Source: AV40 sp035568175
GTDB lineage: Bacteria > Verrucomicrobiota > Verrucomicrobiia > Chthoniobacterales > UBA10450
Direction: 5' to 3'
Assembly: GCA_035568175.1 (NCBI GenBank)
Contig: DATMON010000008.1
Coordinates: 1 to 64,000, forward strand
Length of the DNA: 64,000 nt
A model generated the notes under the pieces. It was not told where the DNA came from. It did no database searches and saw nothing but the letters and a program-made list of their open reading frames with translations. A program made the translations under genes and the position numbers. Positions 35,436 to 44,644 of this stretch are shown in pieces; positions within the stretch are counted from its first letter, which is position 1; the number at the start of each line of letters is the position of its first letter.

Positions 35436-36598
35436 TGGAAATTTCCGAACGCGCTGCCCAACTGACTCCTTCACTCACACTTTCGATCGACAGCAAAGCG
35501 AAGGCGATGAAGGCCGAGGGAATCGATGTGTGCGGTTTCGGCGCGGGCGAACCGGATTTTGATACGCCGGAGCACATCAAAGCCGCAGCGATCGAAGCGT
35601 TGCAGGCCGGTTTTACCAAATACACACCCAGCGCCGGCATTCCGGAGCTGCGTGCAGCAATCGCCGAAAAATTCGCGACCGACAACGGACTGACTTATCG
35701 CGCCGGTCAGGTAATCGTGAGCAACGGCGCCAAACATTCCTGTTACAACGCGATTCTGGCCACGTGTCAGCCGGGCGACGAAGTCATTATCCCTGCGCCG
35801 TATTGGGTCAGCTATCCCGACATGGTGCGCCTGGTCGGCGCCGAACCGGTGATCGTGCCGACGATGGAACGGAACAATTGGAAAATGCGTCCGGAAGATT
35901 TTGAGAACGCGATGACACCGCGGACGAAAATGTTAATCATGAACACTCCGTGTAATCCGACCGGCTCGGTTTACACGCGCGAAGAACTCGAAGCCATCGT
36001 AGAGGTCGCCAGCGGTGAAGACATTTACATTTTGTCGGACGAAATTTACGAGAAGCTAGTTTACGACGATGCGAAGCACGTCAGCATCGCATCGCTTTCC
36101 CAAGAAGCGTACGATCTCACAATCACCGTCAACGGTTTCAGCAAATCCTATGCGATGACCGGATGGCGGCTCGGTTATCTGGCGGCGCCGGAAGCGGTCG
36201 CAAAGGCTGTCGATTCAATTCAAAGCCATACTACCGCGAATCCATCCTCGTTCTCGCAACGGGGCGCGCTCGCCGCGCTGAAAGGAGATCAGCAGGCGGT
36301 TTCTGACATGCGCGAGGAATTTGATATGCGACGCAATTACATGATCGATCGCCTCTCCAAAATTCCGAACGTAACCGCAGTCAAGCCACAGGGCGCGTTC
36401 TATGTGCTGCTCAATATCAGTCAGCTCGGCCTGACCTCGCAAAATTTTGCCGACCGCTTGCTCAGCAAAGCGAATGTGGCGGTGGTGCCGGGCGTGGCCT
36501 TTGGTGACGATCGCACGATTCGGCTCAGCTACGCGACCAGCATCGACATCATCAAGAAAGGTCTCGATCGGTTGCAGGATTTTTGCCGGACGCTCTAA
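35435..36598 (+). CDS. aspC: Pyridoxal-phosphate-dependent aspartate aminotransferase
   Basis: 387 residues from ATG at 35435, giving the normal class I start MEISERAAQLTPS. Family motifs: GAGEPDFDTPEHI, YTPSAGIPELRAAI, APYWVSYPDMV, NTPCNPTGSVY, and the PLP Lys in TVNGFSKSYAMTGWRLGY, with the substrate Arg in IRLSYATS. It interconverts aspartate and oxaloacetate and probably acts in amino acid synthesis. The ATG overlaps an AAGATCGACATGG motif (35426-35438) occupying the ribosome-site position; an upstream frame start at 35372 overlaps the preceding gene. A repeat element follows the stop. Confidence 0.94.
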   Translation: MEISERAAQLTPSLTLSIDSKAKAMKAEGIDVCGFGAGEPDFDTPEHIKAAAIEALQAGFTKYTPSAGIPELRAAIAEKFATDNGLTYRAGQVIVSNGAKHSCYNAILATCQPGDEVIIPAPYWVSYPDMVRLVGAEPVIVPTMERNNWKMRPEDFENAMTPRTKMLIMNTPCNPTGSVYTREELEAIVEVASGEDIYILSDEIYEKLVYDDAKHVSIASLSQEAYDLTITVNGFSKSYAMTGWRLGYLAAPEAVAKAVDSIQSHTTANPSSFSQRGALAALKGDQQAVSDMREEFDMRRNYMIDRLSKIPNVTAVKPQGAFYVLLNISQLGLTSQNFADRLLSKANVAVVPGVAFGDDRTIRLSYATSIDIIKKGLDRLQDFCRTL

Positions 36599-36600
36599 TC

Positions 36601-36759
36601 TGTCATCCCGAATCGCGAAGACGATGAGGGACCTCACAGTCGTAGAGCGCAGCACACTCGTGCTCAAGAACGGGAATGCGCATGATGGGCGCGAGCCGTC
36701 TCGCTTTTTGCCTACTGAATGAGCTTTTGAGAGGTTCCTCGCTTCGCTCGGAATGACGG
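36601..36759. repeat. MITE-like repeat with terminal inverted repeats
   Basis: The left end reads TGTCATCCCGAATCGCGAAG and contains GAGGGACCTCA. The right end, read in reverse complement, is CGTCATTCCGAGCGAAGCGA followed by GGAACCTCTCA, so the ends match over roughly 35 bases. Translations of this kind of element give the peptide VIPSEARNL, frequent as a spurious ORF in many genomes. The 159-bp element fills the space between aspC and the GH57 gene and has no transposase. Confidence 0.75.
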
Positions 36760-36775
36760 AGTAAAGAAATCTGCA

Positions 36776-38353
36776 ATGGCTGGCCATCTCGCGCTCGTTC
36801 TTCACGCGCACTTGCCGTTCGTCAGGCATCCGGAGCACGAGCATTTTCTCGAGGAAGACTGGCTCTTCGAGGCGATCACCGAAACCTACATTCCGCTGCT
36901 GCAAATGATGAAGCGGCTGGTGAACGACAACGTTCCGTTCAAGCTCACGATGTCGCTCACGCCCACGCTGTGCGCGATGTTACAGGACGAGCTTTTGCGC
37001 GAACGCTACGTGCGGCATCTCGATCTTTTGATCGATCTCGTGCTGCGCGAGCAAAAGCGAAATCGCAATCAGCCAGAACTCGCGGAATTAGCGGCATTTT
37101 ATTTCGAATTGTTTTCAGCGAGTCGATGTTTTTTTGTCGATGAATGGAAATGCGATTTGCTCTCGGCGTTCCGACAATTGCGGGACGCGGGTGCGATCGA
37201 AATCATCGGCTGCGCGGCCACACATGGCTTGCTACCGCTGATTCAACAGCAATTACCGGAAGCGGCCCGCGCGCAGGTTCTCATCGGCCGCGACGCGCAT
37301 GTCGATCTTTTCCATGCCGATCCAGCCGGTTTTTGGTTGCCCGAATGCGCTTATGCACCGGGACTCGATCTAATTTTGCAGGAGGCCAACATCCGTTGGT
37401 TTGTTCTCGACGCGCACGGATTGTTGTTCGGAAATCCGCAGCCGCAGCGCGCGATTTATGCGCCATGTTACACACCCGCAGGTCCGGCTGTGTTCGCGCG
37501 CGATCGCGATTCGAGCCGCCAGGTTTGGAGCGCGGAAGAGGGTTATCCGGGCGATCCGGCCTATCGCGAATTTTACCGCGACGTCGGGTTCGATCTTCCG
37601 CTCGAGCATTTGGGTCCCGTCGCGCGCGGCATCCGAAAATTCTCGGGGGTGAAATATCATCGGATCACCGGAGGCAAATCCGAAAAACAATTCTACGATC
37701 GAGCCGCAGCCGAAAAAGCCGCTGACGCACATGCTACGCACTTTCTGGAACAACGGCGGACACAATTTCGACAGCTTGCGGCTGTTGATCTCGACCCAAT
37801 CGTGGTCGTGCCGTTCGACGCGGAATTATTTGGTCACTGGTGGTTTGAAGGACCGCGTTTTCTCGAATTGTTCGTCCGCAAGGCCGCGTTCGATCAAAAG
37901 GATTTTCGCCTAACGACTCCGGGCGAATATCTGGCAACGCACCCGACGCAACAAACAATCCAGCCGGCAGCGTCGAGCTGGGGCGATAAAGGACATCTCG
38001 AAGTTTGGATAGACAAAAATAATTCCTGGATCTATCCGCATTTACACGTAGCCGCAGAGCGAATGACCAAGCTTGCGACCGCGCGCCAAAGGGATGCCAC
38101 CGAACTCGATGAGCGGGTTCTCAAGCAACTGGCCCGGGAGCTGTTGCTGGCGCAATCGAGCGATTGGGCGTTTCTGATGCGGACTGGCACCGCGCGCGAG
38201 TACGCAACCAAGCGGACGATCGATCACCTCACCCGCTTCAATAAATTGCACGACCAGTTGATCGGAGGCGAACTGGATGAAAAATTTCTGGCCGATTGCG
38301 AATGTCGCGACAATCTTTTCCCGAACCTGAACTGGCACTATTACTGCAGATGA
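36776..38353 (+). CDS. GH57 family 1,4-alpha-glucan branching enzyme
   Basis: 525 residues. The N-terminal (beta/alpha)7 barrel begins GHLALVLHAHLPFVRHPE. The catalytic nucleophile Glu is in FWLPECAYAPGLD and the acid/base Asp in VVPFDAELFGHWWFEGP. The C-terminal DUF1957-type helical region holds WDKNNSWIYPHLH-like IDKNNSWIYPHLHVAAERM and GTAREYATKR. It forms alpha-1,6 branches in glycogen-like polymers in the cytoplasm, as in the Thermus and Thermococcus enzymes. The stop overlaps the next gene as ATGA. No other glycogen gene lies alongside, though a GH63-type glucosidase is encoded 20 kb away. Confidence 0.88.
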   Translation: MAGHLALVLHAHLPFVRHPEHEHFLEEDWLFEAITETYIPLLQMMKRLVNDNVPFKLTMSLTPTLCAMLQDELLRERYVRHLDLLIDLVLREQKRNRNQPELAELAAFYFELFSASRCFFVDEWKCDLLSAFRQLRDAGAIEIIGCAATHGLLPLIQQQLPEAARAQVLIGRDAHVDLFHADPAGFWLPECAYAPGLDLILQEANIRWFVLDAHGLLFGNPQPQRAIYAPCYTPAGPAVFARDRDSSRQVWSAEEGYPGDPAYREFYRDVGFDLPLEHLGPVARGIRKFSGVKYHRITGGKSEKQFYDRAAAEKAADAHATHFLEQRRTQFRQLAAVDLDPIVVVPFDAELFGHWWFEGPRFLELFVRKAAFDQKDFRLTTPGEYLATHPTQQTIQPAASSWGDKGHLEVWIDKNNSWIYPHLHVAAERMTKLATARQRDATELDERVLKQLARELLLAQSSDWAFLMRTGTAREYATKRTIDHLTRFNKLHDQLIGGELDEKFLADCECRDNLFPNLNWHYYCR

Positions 38354-39063
38354 ACATTAATATCGCGATTCTAGTTCTCCTTGGAGCGGCTGCCGGCTTA
38401 CTCGCGCAGGAATCGCCATCGCCAGTTGAGGCGGCTTCACCGACGCCAGAGCAAACTTCCTCGACCTCACCCTCCGCATCCACGGCGCGAAATGTTCCGC
38501 TTCGGTTTGTGCCGCCGCCGATGGAAGGAACGATCAGTCTCGGGATTTTCGATTCGAACGATAAACTCGTCCGCGTTCTCCACCGCGAATCGAAGATCGA
38601 CAACTTCACGATCGATGAGAACGCGTTGAAGACGACTTGGGACGGAAAAAACGACGCCGGCGAAGATTTGCTACCGGGCAAGTATCGCGCGCGCGGCTAC
38701 ATGGTCGCGAAGTTGAAAGTGGAAGATCTCGGTAAAGCAGAGTCGCTACCAGGTGATGCTTCAGATCACATTTCGGTTAAATTAGTCACGAACCCACTTT
38801 CAAACGACACGCGCGTAATCATCGAGATTACGGCCGGTTTTGATGACAAAGGTACTTTTTTAGAAACGATGGATCATTTGCCACTAGCAACTATCAGATC
38901 CTTTTCCAACATGTGGCGCATAAAGATGGCCAAAAATGGTGAAAAAACCGTCGATGTTTGGCTGGACGAGGAACAAAACGAAATGCCAAACTCCGAACAC
39001 CTACGCGTGTCAAACATCGACAAGATGATGGCGTTCGACTGCGGATTTTTTGAACTGAGGTAG
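38350..39063 (+). CDS. Secreted FlgD-Ig-like domain protein
   Basis: 237 residues from the ATG within the ATGA overlap with the GH57 gene. A signal peptide (MNINIAILVLLGAAAGLLAQ) and a Ser/Thr/Pro-rich linker precede a domain with FDSNDKLVRVLH and TWDGKNDAGEDLLPGKYRARGYM, the pattern of FlgD-type Ig folds found in many exported proteins. The C-terminal half (to FFELR) is not recognised. The coupling to a cytoplasmic glucan branching enzyme is unexplained, since this protein is exported. Downstream lies a two-hairpin repeat. Confidence 0.7.
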   Translation: MNINIAILVLLGAAAGLLAQESPSPVEAASPTPEQTSSTSPSASTARNVPLRFVPPPMEGTISLGIFDSNDKLVRVLHRESKIDNFTIDENALKTTWDGKNDAGEDLLPGKYRARGYMVAKLKVEDLGKAESLPGDASDHISVKLVTNPLSNDTRVIIEITAGFDDKGTFLETMDHLPLATIRSFSNMWRIKMAKNGEKTVDVWLDEEQNEMPNSEHLRVSNIDKMMAFDCGFFELR

Positions 39064-39110
39064 GGGCGGTTCACCGAACCGCCCGCGGGCGATTGAGGTC
39101 AATCGTCCCT
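39061..39110. repeat. Two-hairpin palindromic element
   Basis: Hairpin one: GGGCGGTTC (39064-39072) with GAACCGCCC (39076-39084). Hairpin two: GGGCGATTGA (39087-39096) with TCAATCGTCCC (39099-39109), one base bulged. The outside flanks TAGGG and CCCTA also pair. Its architecture is like the element at 56812-56879. It may also end transcription of the gene upstream. Confidence 0.65.
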
Positions 39111-39152
39111 ACCTACTAGCCATTATGGCATATCTTTGTTTAGTTAGGCGTC

Positions 39153-40481
39153 ATGGCTGCCGCGCCTGAATTTCAACATACGTTATCGAAGTCCGCCGGT
39201 TTCAGCGGAACGTCGTTGCACACTGGCGAAAAGGTTTCGCTGAAACTGCATCCGGCGCCGGCGGATCACGGAATTAAATTCAAGCGCAAGGATTTGCCGG
39301 ACGAGCCAACGATCGACGCAAAGATCGACAATCTCAAGATGGTTGAACGCGCGACGACGATCGGTGAAGGCTCGATGCGCGTGCACACGGTCGAACATGT
39401 CCTGGCGGCACTGTCGGCGATGGGCGTGGACAACACGATCGTGGAAATGGACGCGAACGAGCCGCCGATTGGCGATGGGAGCGCGAAAGCATACGTCGAT
39501 GTAATCAAACGAGCGGGTGTTTCGGCCCAGGAAGCGCCGCGGAAATTCTTTCATGTTCGCGAGCCGATTAGTATCGAAACAAAAACCGGCGCAATGCTCG
39601 TCCTGCTGCCGGACAACAACGGTTTCCGGGTTTCGTGCACCCAAGCCGGACCCAACAATCGCTTCACGCAATTCATGTCGACCGACATCGTACCGGAGCT
39701 TTTCGAGCGCGAGATCGCACCGGCGCGAACGTTTGTTTACTACGAAGACGTTGAGCCACTGATGGAGAAAAATTTGATCAAGGGCGGCAGCTTAGAAAAC
39801 GCAGTGGTCGTGCGCGGCGACGCGGTCTTGAGCAAAGAGCCATTGCGTTTTCCGGATGAGTTCGTCAGGCACAAAATTCTCGACATCATCGGCGATCTCG
39901 CGCTGGTCGGTTCCCGGATTCGCGGACATTTGATCGCGGTGAAGCCTGGGCACGCTGCCAATGCAGAATTGGCGCGCGCGATCGCGAAAGAACAATCGAG
40001 GCGCGACGCGCTCGCGGTGCCGCGAGTCGTGCCGAAAGGCGACGGCGGACTCGATAGCGAAGAGATCATGCAGATCTTGCCGCATCGTTATCCGTTTTTG
40101 ATGGTCGATCGGATCATCAGCTTTGATGAAAGCGGAACGAAATGTATTGGCGTCAAATCGGTCACGATCAACGAGCCGTTCTTCCAAGGACATTTTCCGG
40201 GCCATCCAGTCATGCCGGGCGTGATGCAGGTCGAGGCGATGGCGCAGGTCGCGAGCTTGTTGCTGTTCAAGCTCGCAAAAACGAGCAGCCGGATCGGTTA
40301 TTTCATGAGCGCCGATGATGTGAAGTTTCGCAAACCGGTGATGCCAGGCGACACGATGTTTATTCACGCCGAACTGACGAAGGCCCGCGGCGAACGATTG
40401 GCGAAAGCGAAATGCCATTGCGTAGTGAACGACGCGATCGTTTCAGAAGGCGAATTGATGTTCACGTTTCTCGATAGATGA
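39153..40481 (+). CDS. lpxC: Bifunctional LpxC/FabZ fusion protein
   Basis: 442 residues. The N-terminal half (about 1-290) is LpxC: SGTSLHTGEKVSLKLHPAP, the zinc ligand HTVEHVLAALSAMGVDN, FVRHKILDIIGDLALVG and the final zinc His in GHLIAVKPGHAAN. The C-terminal half (about 300-442) is FabZ: LPHRYPFLMVDRI, the catalytic His and Glu in QGHFPGHPVMPGVMQVEAMAQ, and FRKPVMPGD. LpxC deacetylates UDP-3-acyl-GlcNAc in lipid A synthesis and FabZ dehydrates 3-hydroxyacyl-ACP, so the fusion joins both fates of hydroxyacyl chains. This fusion is known in Bacteroidota, Verrucomicrobiota and relatives. It overlaps lpxA by four bases. Confidence 0.95.
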   Translation: MAAAPEFQHTLSKSAGFSGTSLHTGEKVSLKLHPAPADHGIKFKRKDLPDEPTIDAKIDNLKMVERATTIGEGSMRVHTVEHVLAALSAMGVDNTIVEMDANEPPIGDGSAKAYVDVIKRAGVSAQEAPRKFFHVREPISIETKTGAMLVLLPDNNGFRVSCTQAGPNNRFTQFMSTDIVPELFEREIAPARTFVYYEDVEPLMEKNLIKGGSLENAVVVRGDAVLSKEPLRFPDEFVRHKILDIIGDLALVGSRIRGHLIAVKPGHAANAELARAIAKEQSRRDALAVPRVVPKGDGGLDSEEIMQILPHRYPFLMVDRIISFDESGTKCIGVKSVTINEPFFQGHFPGHPVMPGVMQVEAMAQVASLLLFKLAKTSSRIGYFMSADDVKFRKPVMPGDTMFIHAELTKARGERLAKAKCHCVVNDAIVSEGELMFTFLDR

Positions 40482-41257
40482 GCGACGTGCAGATTCATCC
40501 GACGGCGATCGTCGATCCTGGCGCGAAAATCGGTGCGGGAACGAGAGTTGGACCGTATTGTGTGATCGGCGCCGACGTGGTCATCGGCCCAAGTTGCTGG
40601 CTGCAACAGCATGTCACGTTGTGCGGGCCGATGCAGGCGGGCGGGCAGAATAAATTTTACGCCTACTGCTCGATCGGCCAGCAGACGCAGGATCTCAAAT
40701 ACGCCGGCGAGCCGACCTATCTGGAAATTGGCGACGAAAATACGTTTCGCGAATTCGTTACTGTGAATCGAAGCACAACGAGCGATGGGAAGACACGAGT
40801 AGGCAGTCGCGGCAATTTCTTGGCGTATAGTCACATCGGTCACGATTGCACCGTCGGAAACGAAGTCGTCTTTTCCAATAACGGGACACTGGCCGGACAT
40901 GTGCAGGTCGGCGACAACGCCGTCATGGGCGGTCTGACCGCGGTCCACCAATTTTGCCGCATCGGCCGTTTCGCCATTACCGGCGGCTGCTCAAAGATTG
41001 TTCAGGACGTGCCGCCTTTCATGATCGCGGACGGGAATCCAGCTGAAATCCGCGGAGTCAATCTCGTCGGCCTCGAACGAAAAAATTATCCGCCCGAGAG
41101 CGTGAAGTTGATCAAGGAGGCGTTTCGCCTCATTTACCGATCTAAATATAATACGAACCAGGCGCTGGAAGCCGTTCGCAAAGAATTGCCGCAAAGCGAA
41201 GAAATTCGCGAGATCGTTGAGTTCATCGAGAAAACTGAGCGCGGAATCATTCGTTAA
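40478..41257 (+). CDS. lpxA: Acyl-ACP--UDP-N-acetylglucosamine O-acyltransferase
   Basis: 259 residues, usual length. Left-handed beta-helix hexapeptide repeats run from IHPTAIVDPGAKIGAGTRVG onward (VIGADVVIG, HIGHDCTVGN), with the catalytic His in LAYSHIGHDCTVG. The C-terminal helical domain holds INLVGLERKNYPPESV-like VNLVGLERKNYPPE. It transfers a 3-hydroxyacyl chain to UDP-GlcNAc, the first step of lipid A synthesis. It is coupled to lpxC/fabZ by an ATGA overlap, so the first two lipid A steps are made together. Confidence 0.96.
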   Translation: MSDVQIHPTAIVDPGAKIGAGTRVGPYCVIGADVVIGPSCWLQQHVTLCGPMQAGGQNKFYAYCSIGQQTQDLKYAGEPTYLEIGDENTFREFVTVNRSTTSDGKTRVGSRGNFLAYSHIGHDCTVGNEVVFSNNGTLAGHVQVGDNAVMGGLTAVHQFCRIGRFAITGGCSKIVQDVPPFMIADGNPAEIRGVNLVGLERKNYPPESVKLIKEAFRLIYRSKYNTNQALEAVRKELPQSEEIREIVEFIEKTERGIIR

Positions 41258-41267
41258 GCAGCGTGAT

Positions 41268-42860
41268 CTAGCGCGGGCGTGCCGTCAGTCCCGGTGTCGG
41301 CGTCGGTGATGCCCCGCGCAATTCCTGCTCGAGCGCCCTGAGCAATGGCGCGGCCGGGGCGTCGCCAGCAACGCGCAGCGCGCTGCGCAACAGATCTATC
41401 CCGCGTTTCGGCTTCTTCAGTTTGTTCCATGCGTCCGCTTCCTCGATGATGACGCGCAAAATATCGTCGCGGTTGGAATAACAGGTGCGGGCTTGTCCAA
41501 AATAGTTCGTGGCCGACGCCAAATTCCCGTCAGCCGCCTCCATCAGTCCGAGATCTTCGATCATCGGACAATTGCGAGCGCGTGTCGCTGCCTGCCGCGC
41601 GAGCGAACGATATTGCGCCGATGCGCTCGAAAAGTTCCGGATAGCGAAATCGTGGTAAATCTTCCAGGAATTCGTTTTCGCAGCATCGGTCGAGGTGTCG
41701 ATCTGGATCCAGGACGCGTACGGGCGATACAACGGATCACCTACCATGACCGACATCCAGGACAGGGCCTGGGTTGCCGAATAAGCGCTTTCGGCAAACG
41801 TGAATCCGTGGAGCAAACGATCATTCAAAATGTTAGGAAGAGTCGTCAGTTGCAAATACGGCTCGTAAACGTTGCCAACACTCGCGGCTGCGCCACGTGA
41901 AACAAGCGGCCCGACCCAACTTGCATTCGGGTCGCGCAAAGTGTTGGCGCTAAAGGAATGGATGTGCATCGCGATTGCGCCAGGTACAAAATTGAAATCC
42001 GGCTGCGTGAAAGGGCCGGCCACATTCGGGTAATACCAGCCGTAATAGAGTGCACAGTCCGTCATTGGGTAGCTCTCCGGAAAAATTCCGGGGACCGGGC
42101 TATGATAGACAACTGGAATTCCAACTTTATGGAGCTGCTGTGGAATCTCTGCCAACCATTGATCGCCTAATTCATAACCGGCTGCGGCCGCGTGCGCGCT
42201 GTCGACGTAAGCACGACCCCAAAGTCCTTTTTTTTCCGTCGCAATCGCATCGCTGATCATTCGGCGCACGGTTGCCGCAGTCGGAGCATCCAGCCGGCAC
42301 ACTAACAAGAGCGCAGCATCTTCCCATTGATCGATCGATCGAAAGCTTTTGAAGTAACCGTTCAGTCTCGCCCCGGAAATCTTCGGCGAGAAATAACCAA
42401 GCACCGCTAGTTCGGAATCGACCGACGCTTCGTTTCGGTTGTTAATCGGTCCGCCCGCCAGCTCGTCGCCTGGGTACGGATCCGCCGTCGGCTTGATCTT
42501 CAACGGCATGCCTTTGATCAATGCGACAAACCGAATCGAAGTCGTCATCACAACTGTTTGTTGCTCCGGGGTTTCGCGCAGAACCCACCATTTTCGCGCC
42601 TTAAAGGTCTCACGCAGCGGCCCGGCGATGTTTGAATCGTATTCCTCACGCGTGATTTCTTCATCGGTGGAGCAAGTGAGTCCGACGATGTGATCGGATG
42701 CGATACCGCGTTGCTTTGCGTAAAATCTCGCCAGCTCCGCCGAATCCAGCGCCGCTTTGTTGTAGATAACGATTGTCGATGAAGCGAGCGGTTGTTCAGC
42801 TCCCCGCGCATCGATCAAGAACATCACGATGAGCAAGAGCAAAAATAGACAGTGCCTCAT
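41268..42860 (-). CDS. TIGR03790 family exported protein
   Basis: 530 residues. A signal peptide (MRHCLFLLLLIVMFLIDARG) is followed by the family's opening (VIYNKAALDSAELARFYAKQRGI, then HIVGLTCSTDEEITREEYD). The middle contains MHIHSFSANTLRDPNASWVGPLV and GAAASVGNVYEPYLQLT, typical of TIGR03790. The C-terminal 130 residues look like TPR helices. The function of the family is unknown; it is common in Verrucomicrobia, Planctomycetes and Acidobacteria and looks periplasmic. It converges on lpxA with a ten-base gap and diverges from recN. Confidence 0.8.
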   Translation of the reverse strand: MRHCLFLLLLIVMFLIDARGAEQPLASSTIVIYNKAALDSAELARFYAKQRGIASDHIVGLTCSTDEEITREEYDSNIAGPLRETFKARKWWVLRETPEQQTVVMTTSIRFVALIKGMPLKIKPTADPYPGDELAGGPINNRNEASVDSELAVLGYFSPKISGARLNGYFKSFRSIDQWEDAALLLVCRLDAPTAATVRRMISDAIATEKKGLWGRAYVDSAHAAAAGYELGDQWLAEIPQQLHKVGIPVVYHSPVPGIFPESYPMTDCALYYGWYYPNVAGPFTQPDFNFVPGAIAMHIHSFSANTLRDPNASWVGPLVSRGAAASVGNVYEPYLQLTTLPNILNDRLLHGFTFAESAYSATQALSWMSVMVGDPLYRPYASWIQIDTSTDAAKTNSWKIYHDFAIRNFSSASAQYRSLARQAATRARNCPMIEDLGLMEAADGNLASATNYFGQARTCYSNRDDILRVIIEEADAWNKLKKPKRGIDLLRSALRVAGDAPAAPLLRALEQELRGASPTPTPGLTARPR

Positions 42861-42877
42861 CGAGAAAACGAGCTTTC

Positions 42878-42958
42878 GGAGTTGAAAGTTGGGTCGTGAG
42901 TGTTTGAAATCTTCAATCGCGCCGCACTCTCATCTCTCAACCCTCAACTCTCAACCAC
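42878..42958. repeat. Imperfect inverted repeat upstream of recN
   Basis: GTTGAAAGTTGGGTCGTGAG on the left is mirrored by CTCATCTCTCAACCCTCAAC on the right, with small gaps. Tracts of the CTCAACCCTCAAC type are iterated here and, more weakly, at about 63180-63205. No promoter element is obvious within it, yet it must contain or flank the recN promoter. Confidence 0.4.
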
Positions 42959-42961
42959 TGC

Positions 42962-44644
42962 ATGCCTGCTGTTCTAAATTTGCTGCGGATCAAAAATCTT
43001 GCTCTCGTGGAAGAACTCGAGTGGCAGATTGCGCCCGGGTTTACCGCCATCACCGGCGAGACCGGCGCGGGCAAGTCGATCATCATCGGCGCTCTTCAAC
43101 TTTTGCTCGGTGACCGCGCCGATAAATCGCTCATTCGCACCGGCGCCGATACTTGCACGGCGGAAGCGATTTTCACCGGCAAAGAATTGCAGAAACTGAA
43201 TCCGCAACTGGTCGAAGCCGGCGTCGAACCGTGCACGGAGGATTTAATCATTAAGCGGACACTTTCCGCCGCGGGCAATAATCGCCAGTTCATCAACGGT
43301 TCGCCCACGACATTGTCGATCTTGAAAAATATCGGGGACGCCCTGGTCGATCTTCATGGCCCGCACGATCACCAGTCATTGCTCTCGCCTGATAAGCAAC
43401 TCGACCTGCTCGATTCGTTCGCTCGCGCCGAAGAGCAACTCCAAGAATACAGAAAACTTTTTCGACAATTGCAGACGCTCACCGCCGAACACGCAGCGCT
43501 CAACACCGCCGAAACCGCGCGCGAGCAGGAGCTCGATCTCCTTCGCCATCAAATCACTGAAATCGATTCGGCCAGTCTGGTCGCCGGCGAAGAAGAAGAA
43601 ATCGAGCAGCGATACAAACTTACCAGCAACAGCAAGCGGTTGATTGAATTGGCCACCGCGGCGGCGAACAAACTCTCGGAAGCGGACGAATCGGTCCTCT
43701 CCCAGCTCGCGGAAACGCAACGCTTGCTGCGCGAACTGGAAAAGATCGACATCTCCACCGCGCAACTTGCCTCCGAACATGCTGCCGCAGTCGTGCAGCT
43801 CTCGGAAGTTGCCCGGTCCCTTTCCGATTACGCCGAGAAACTTGATCTCGACCCGGAGCAACTTGCTGCACTCGAGCAACGGGTTTCGCTTTTTGAAACC
43901 TTGAAACGAAAATATGGCGGCTCGATGGCCGAAGTGATTGAGTTCGGTCGACGCGCCGCCGAACGAATGCAAAAAATTGAAGGCCGCGACGCGGAACTCG
44001 AGCGACTCGCGAAAGAGATAGAAGAAGTCCGCGCGCAGATGAATCGCGCCGGCGATGCACTCCGCAAGTTGCGCACGAAAGCGGCGCCGAAACTCTCCGA
44101 CACGATCCGCAAAAACCTCCGCGATCTCGGATTTAAACAATCCGAATTCGAGACGAAACTGAGCCCAGTCGACGAACCTCGCGCAAGTGGTTTCGACTCC
44201 GTCGAGCTGCTGTTCTCGCCCAACCCCGGCGAACCGTTGAAGCCGTTGCGTACAATTGCTTCGAGCGGCGAAATCTCGCGGTTGATGCTCGCGATCAAGT
44301 CCGCGCTCGCGGCGCATGACGCGATCCCGCTTCTCGTCTTTGATGAGATCGACACCAACGTCGGCGGCGAAATCGCGCACGCGGTCGGGGCGAAAATGCA
44401 AACACTGGGGCGCGAGCATCAACTTATTTGCATCACGCACCTCGCGCCGGTCGCCGCGTCCGCTTCGTCACACTTTGTCGTAACCAAAGACGTTGTCCGC
44501 GGTCGCACATTTTCGAATTTGCAGGAAGTCACCGGCAAAGCGCGGCAGGAAGAGATCGCGCGCATGCTGGGGGGGAAGAGCGAATCCGCCCTACAGCTCG
44601 CGGCGAGTTTGTTGAAGGATTCAACCGCTAAAAACGCCAAATAA
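42962..44644 (+). CDS. recN: DNA repair protein RecN
   Basis: 560 residues, normal length. SMC-like ATPase: Walker A GETGAGKSIIIGAL near the start, long coiled coils through the middle (LRELEKIDISTAQLASEHAA and others), the signature IASSGEISRLMLAIKSAL and Walker B PLLVFDEIDTNVGGEI at the end, followed by QLICITHLAPVAA. It binds DNA ends and helps recombinational repair of double-strand breaks. Such proteins also assist natural transformation in some bacteria. Two AAGATCGACA motifs lie in the gene. The C-terminal codons overlap one arm of an inverted repeat. Confidence 0.96.
   Translation: MPAVLNLLRIKNLALVEELEWQIAPGFTAITGETGAGKSIIIGALQLLLGDRADKSLIRTGADTCTAEAIFTGKELQKLNPQLVEAGVEPCTEDLIIKRTLSAAGNNRQFINGSPTTLSILKNIGDALVDLHGPHDHQSLLSPDKQLDLLDSFARAEEQLQEYRKLFRQLQTLTAEHAALNTAETAREQELDLLRHQITEIDSASLVAGEEEEIEQRYKLTSNSKRLIELATAAANKLSEADESVLSQLAETQRLLRELEKIDISTAQLASEHAAAVVQLSEVARSLSDYAEKLDLDPEQLAALEQRVSLFETLKRKYGGSMAEVIEFGRRAAERMQKIEGRDAELERLAKEIEEVRAQMNRAGDALRKLRTKAAPKLSDTIRKNLRDLGFKQSEFETKLSPVDEPRASGFDSVELLFSPNPGEPLKPLRTIASSGEISRLMLAIKSALAAHDAIPLLVFDEIDTNVGGEIAHAVGAKMQTLGREHQLICITHLAPVAASASSHFVVTKDVVRGRTFSNLQEVTGKARQEEIARMLGGKSESALQLAASLLKDSTAKNAK

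Noticed and set aside
36215..36904. 229-codon minus-strand ORF
   Set aside because: It is antisense to aspC and the GH57 start and includes the repeat-derived VIPSEARNL peptide, so it is not a gene.
43376..44440. 354-codon minus-strand ORF
   Set aside because: Antisense shadow of recN; the recN frame has clear Walker and signature motifs.
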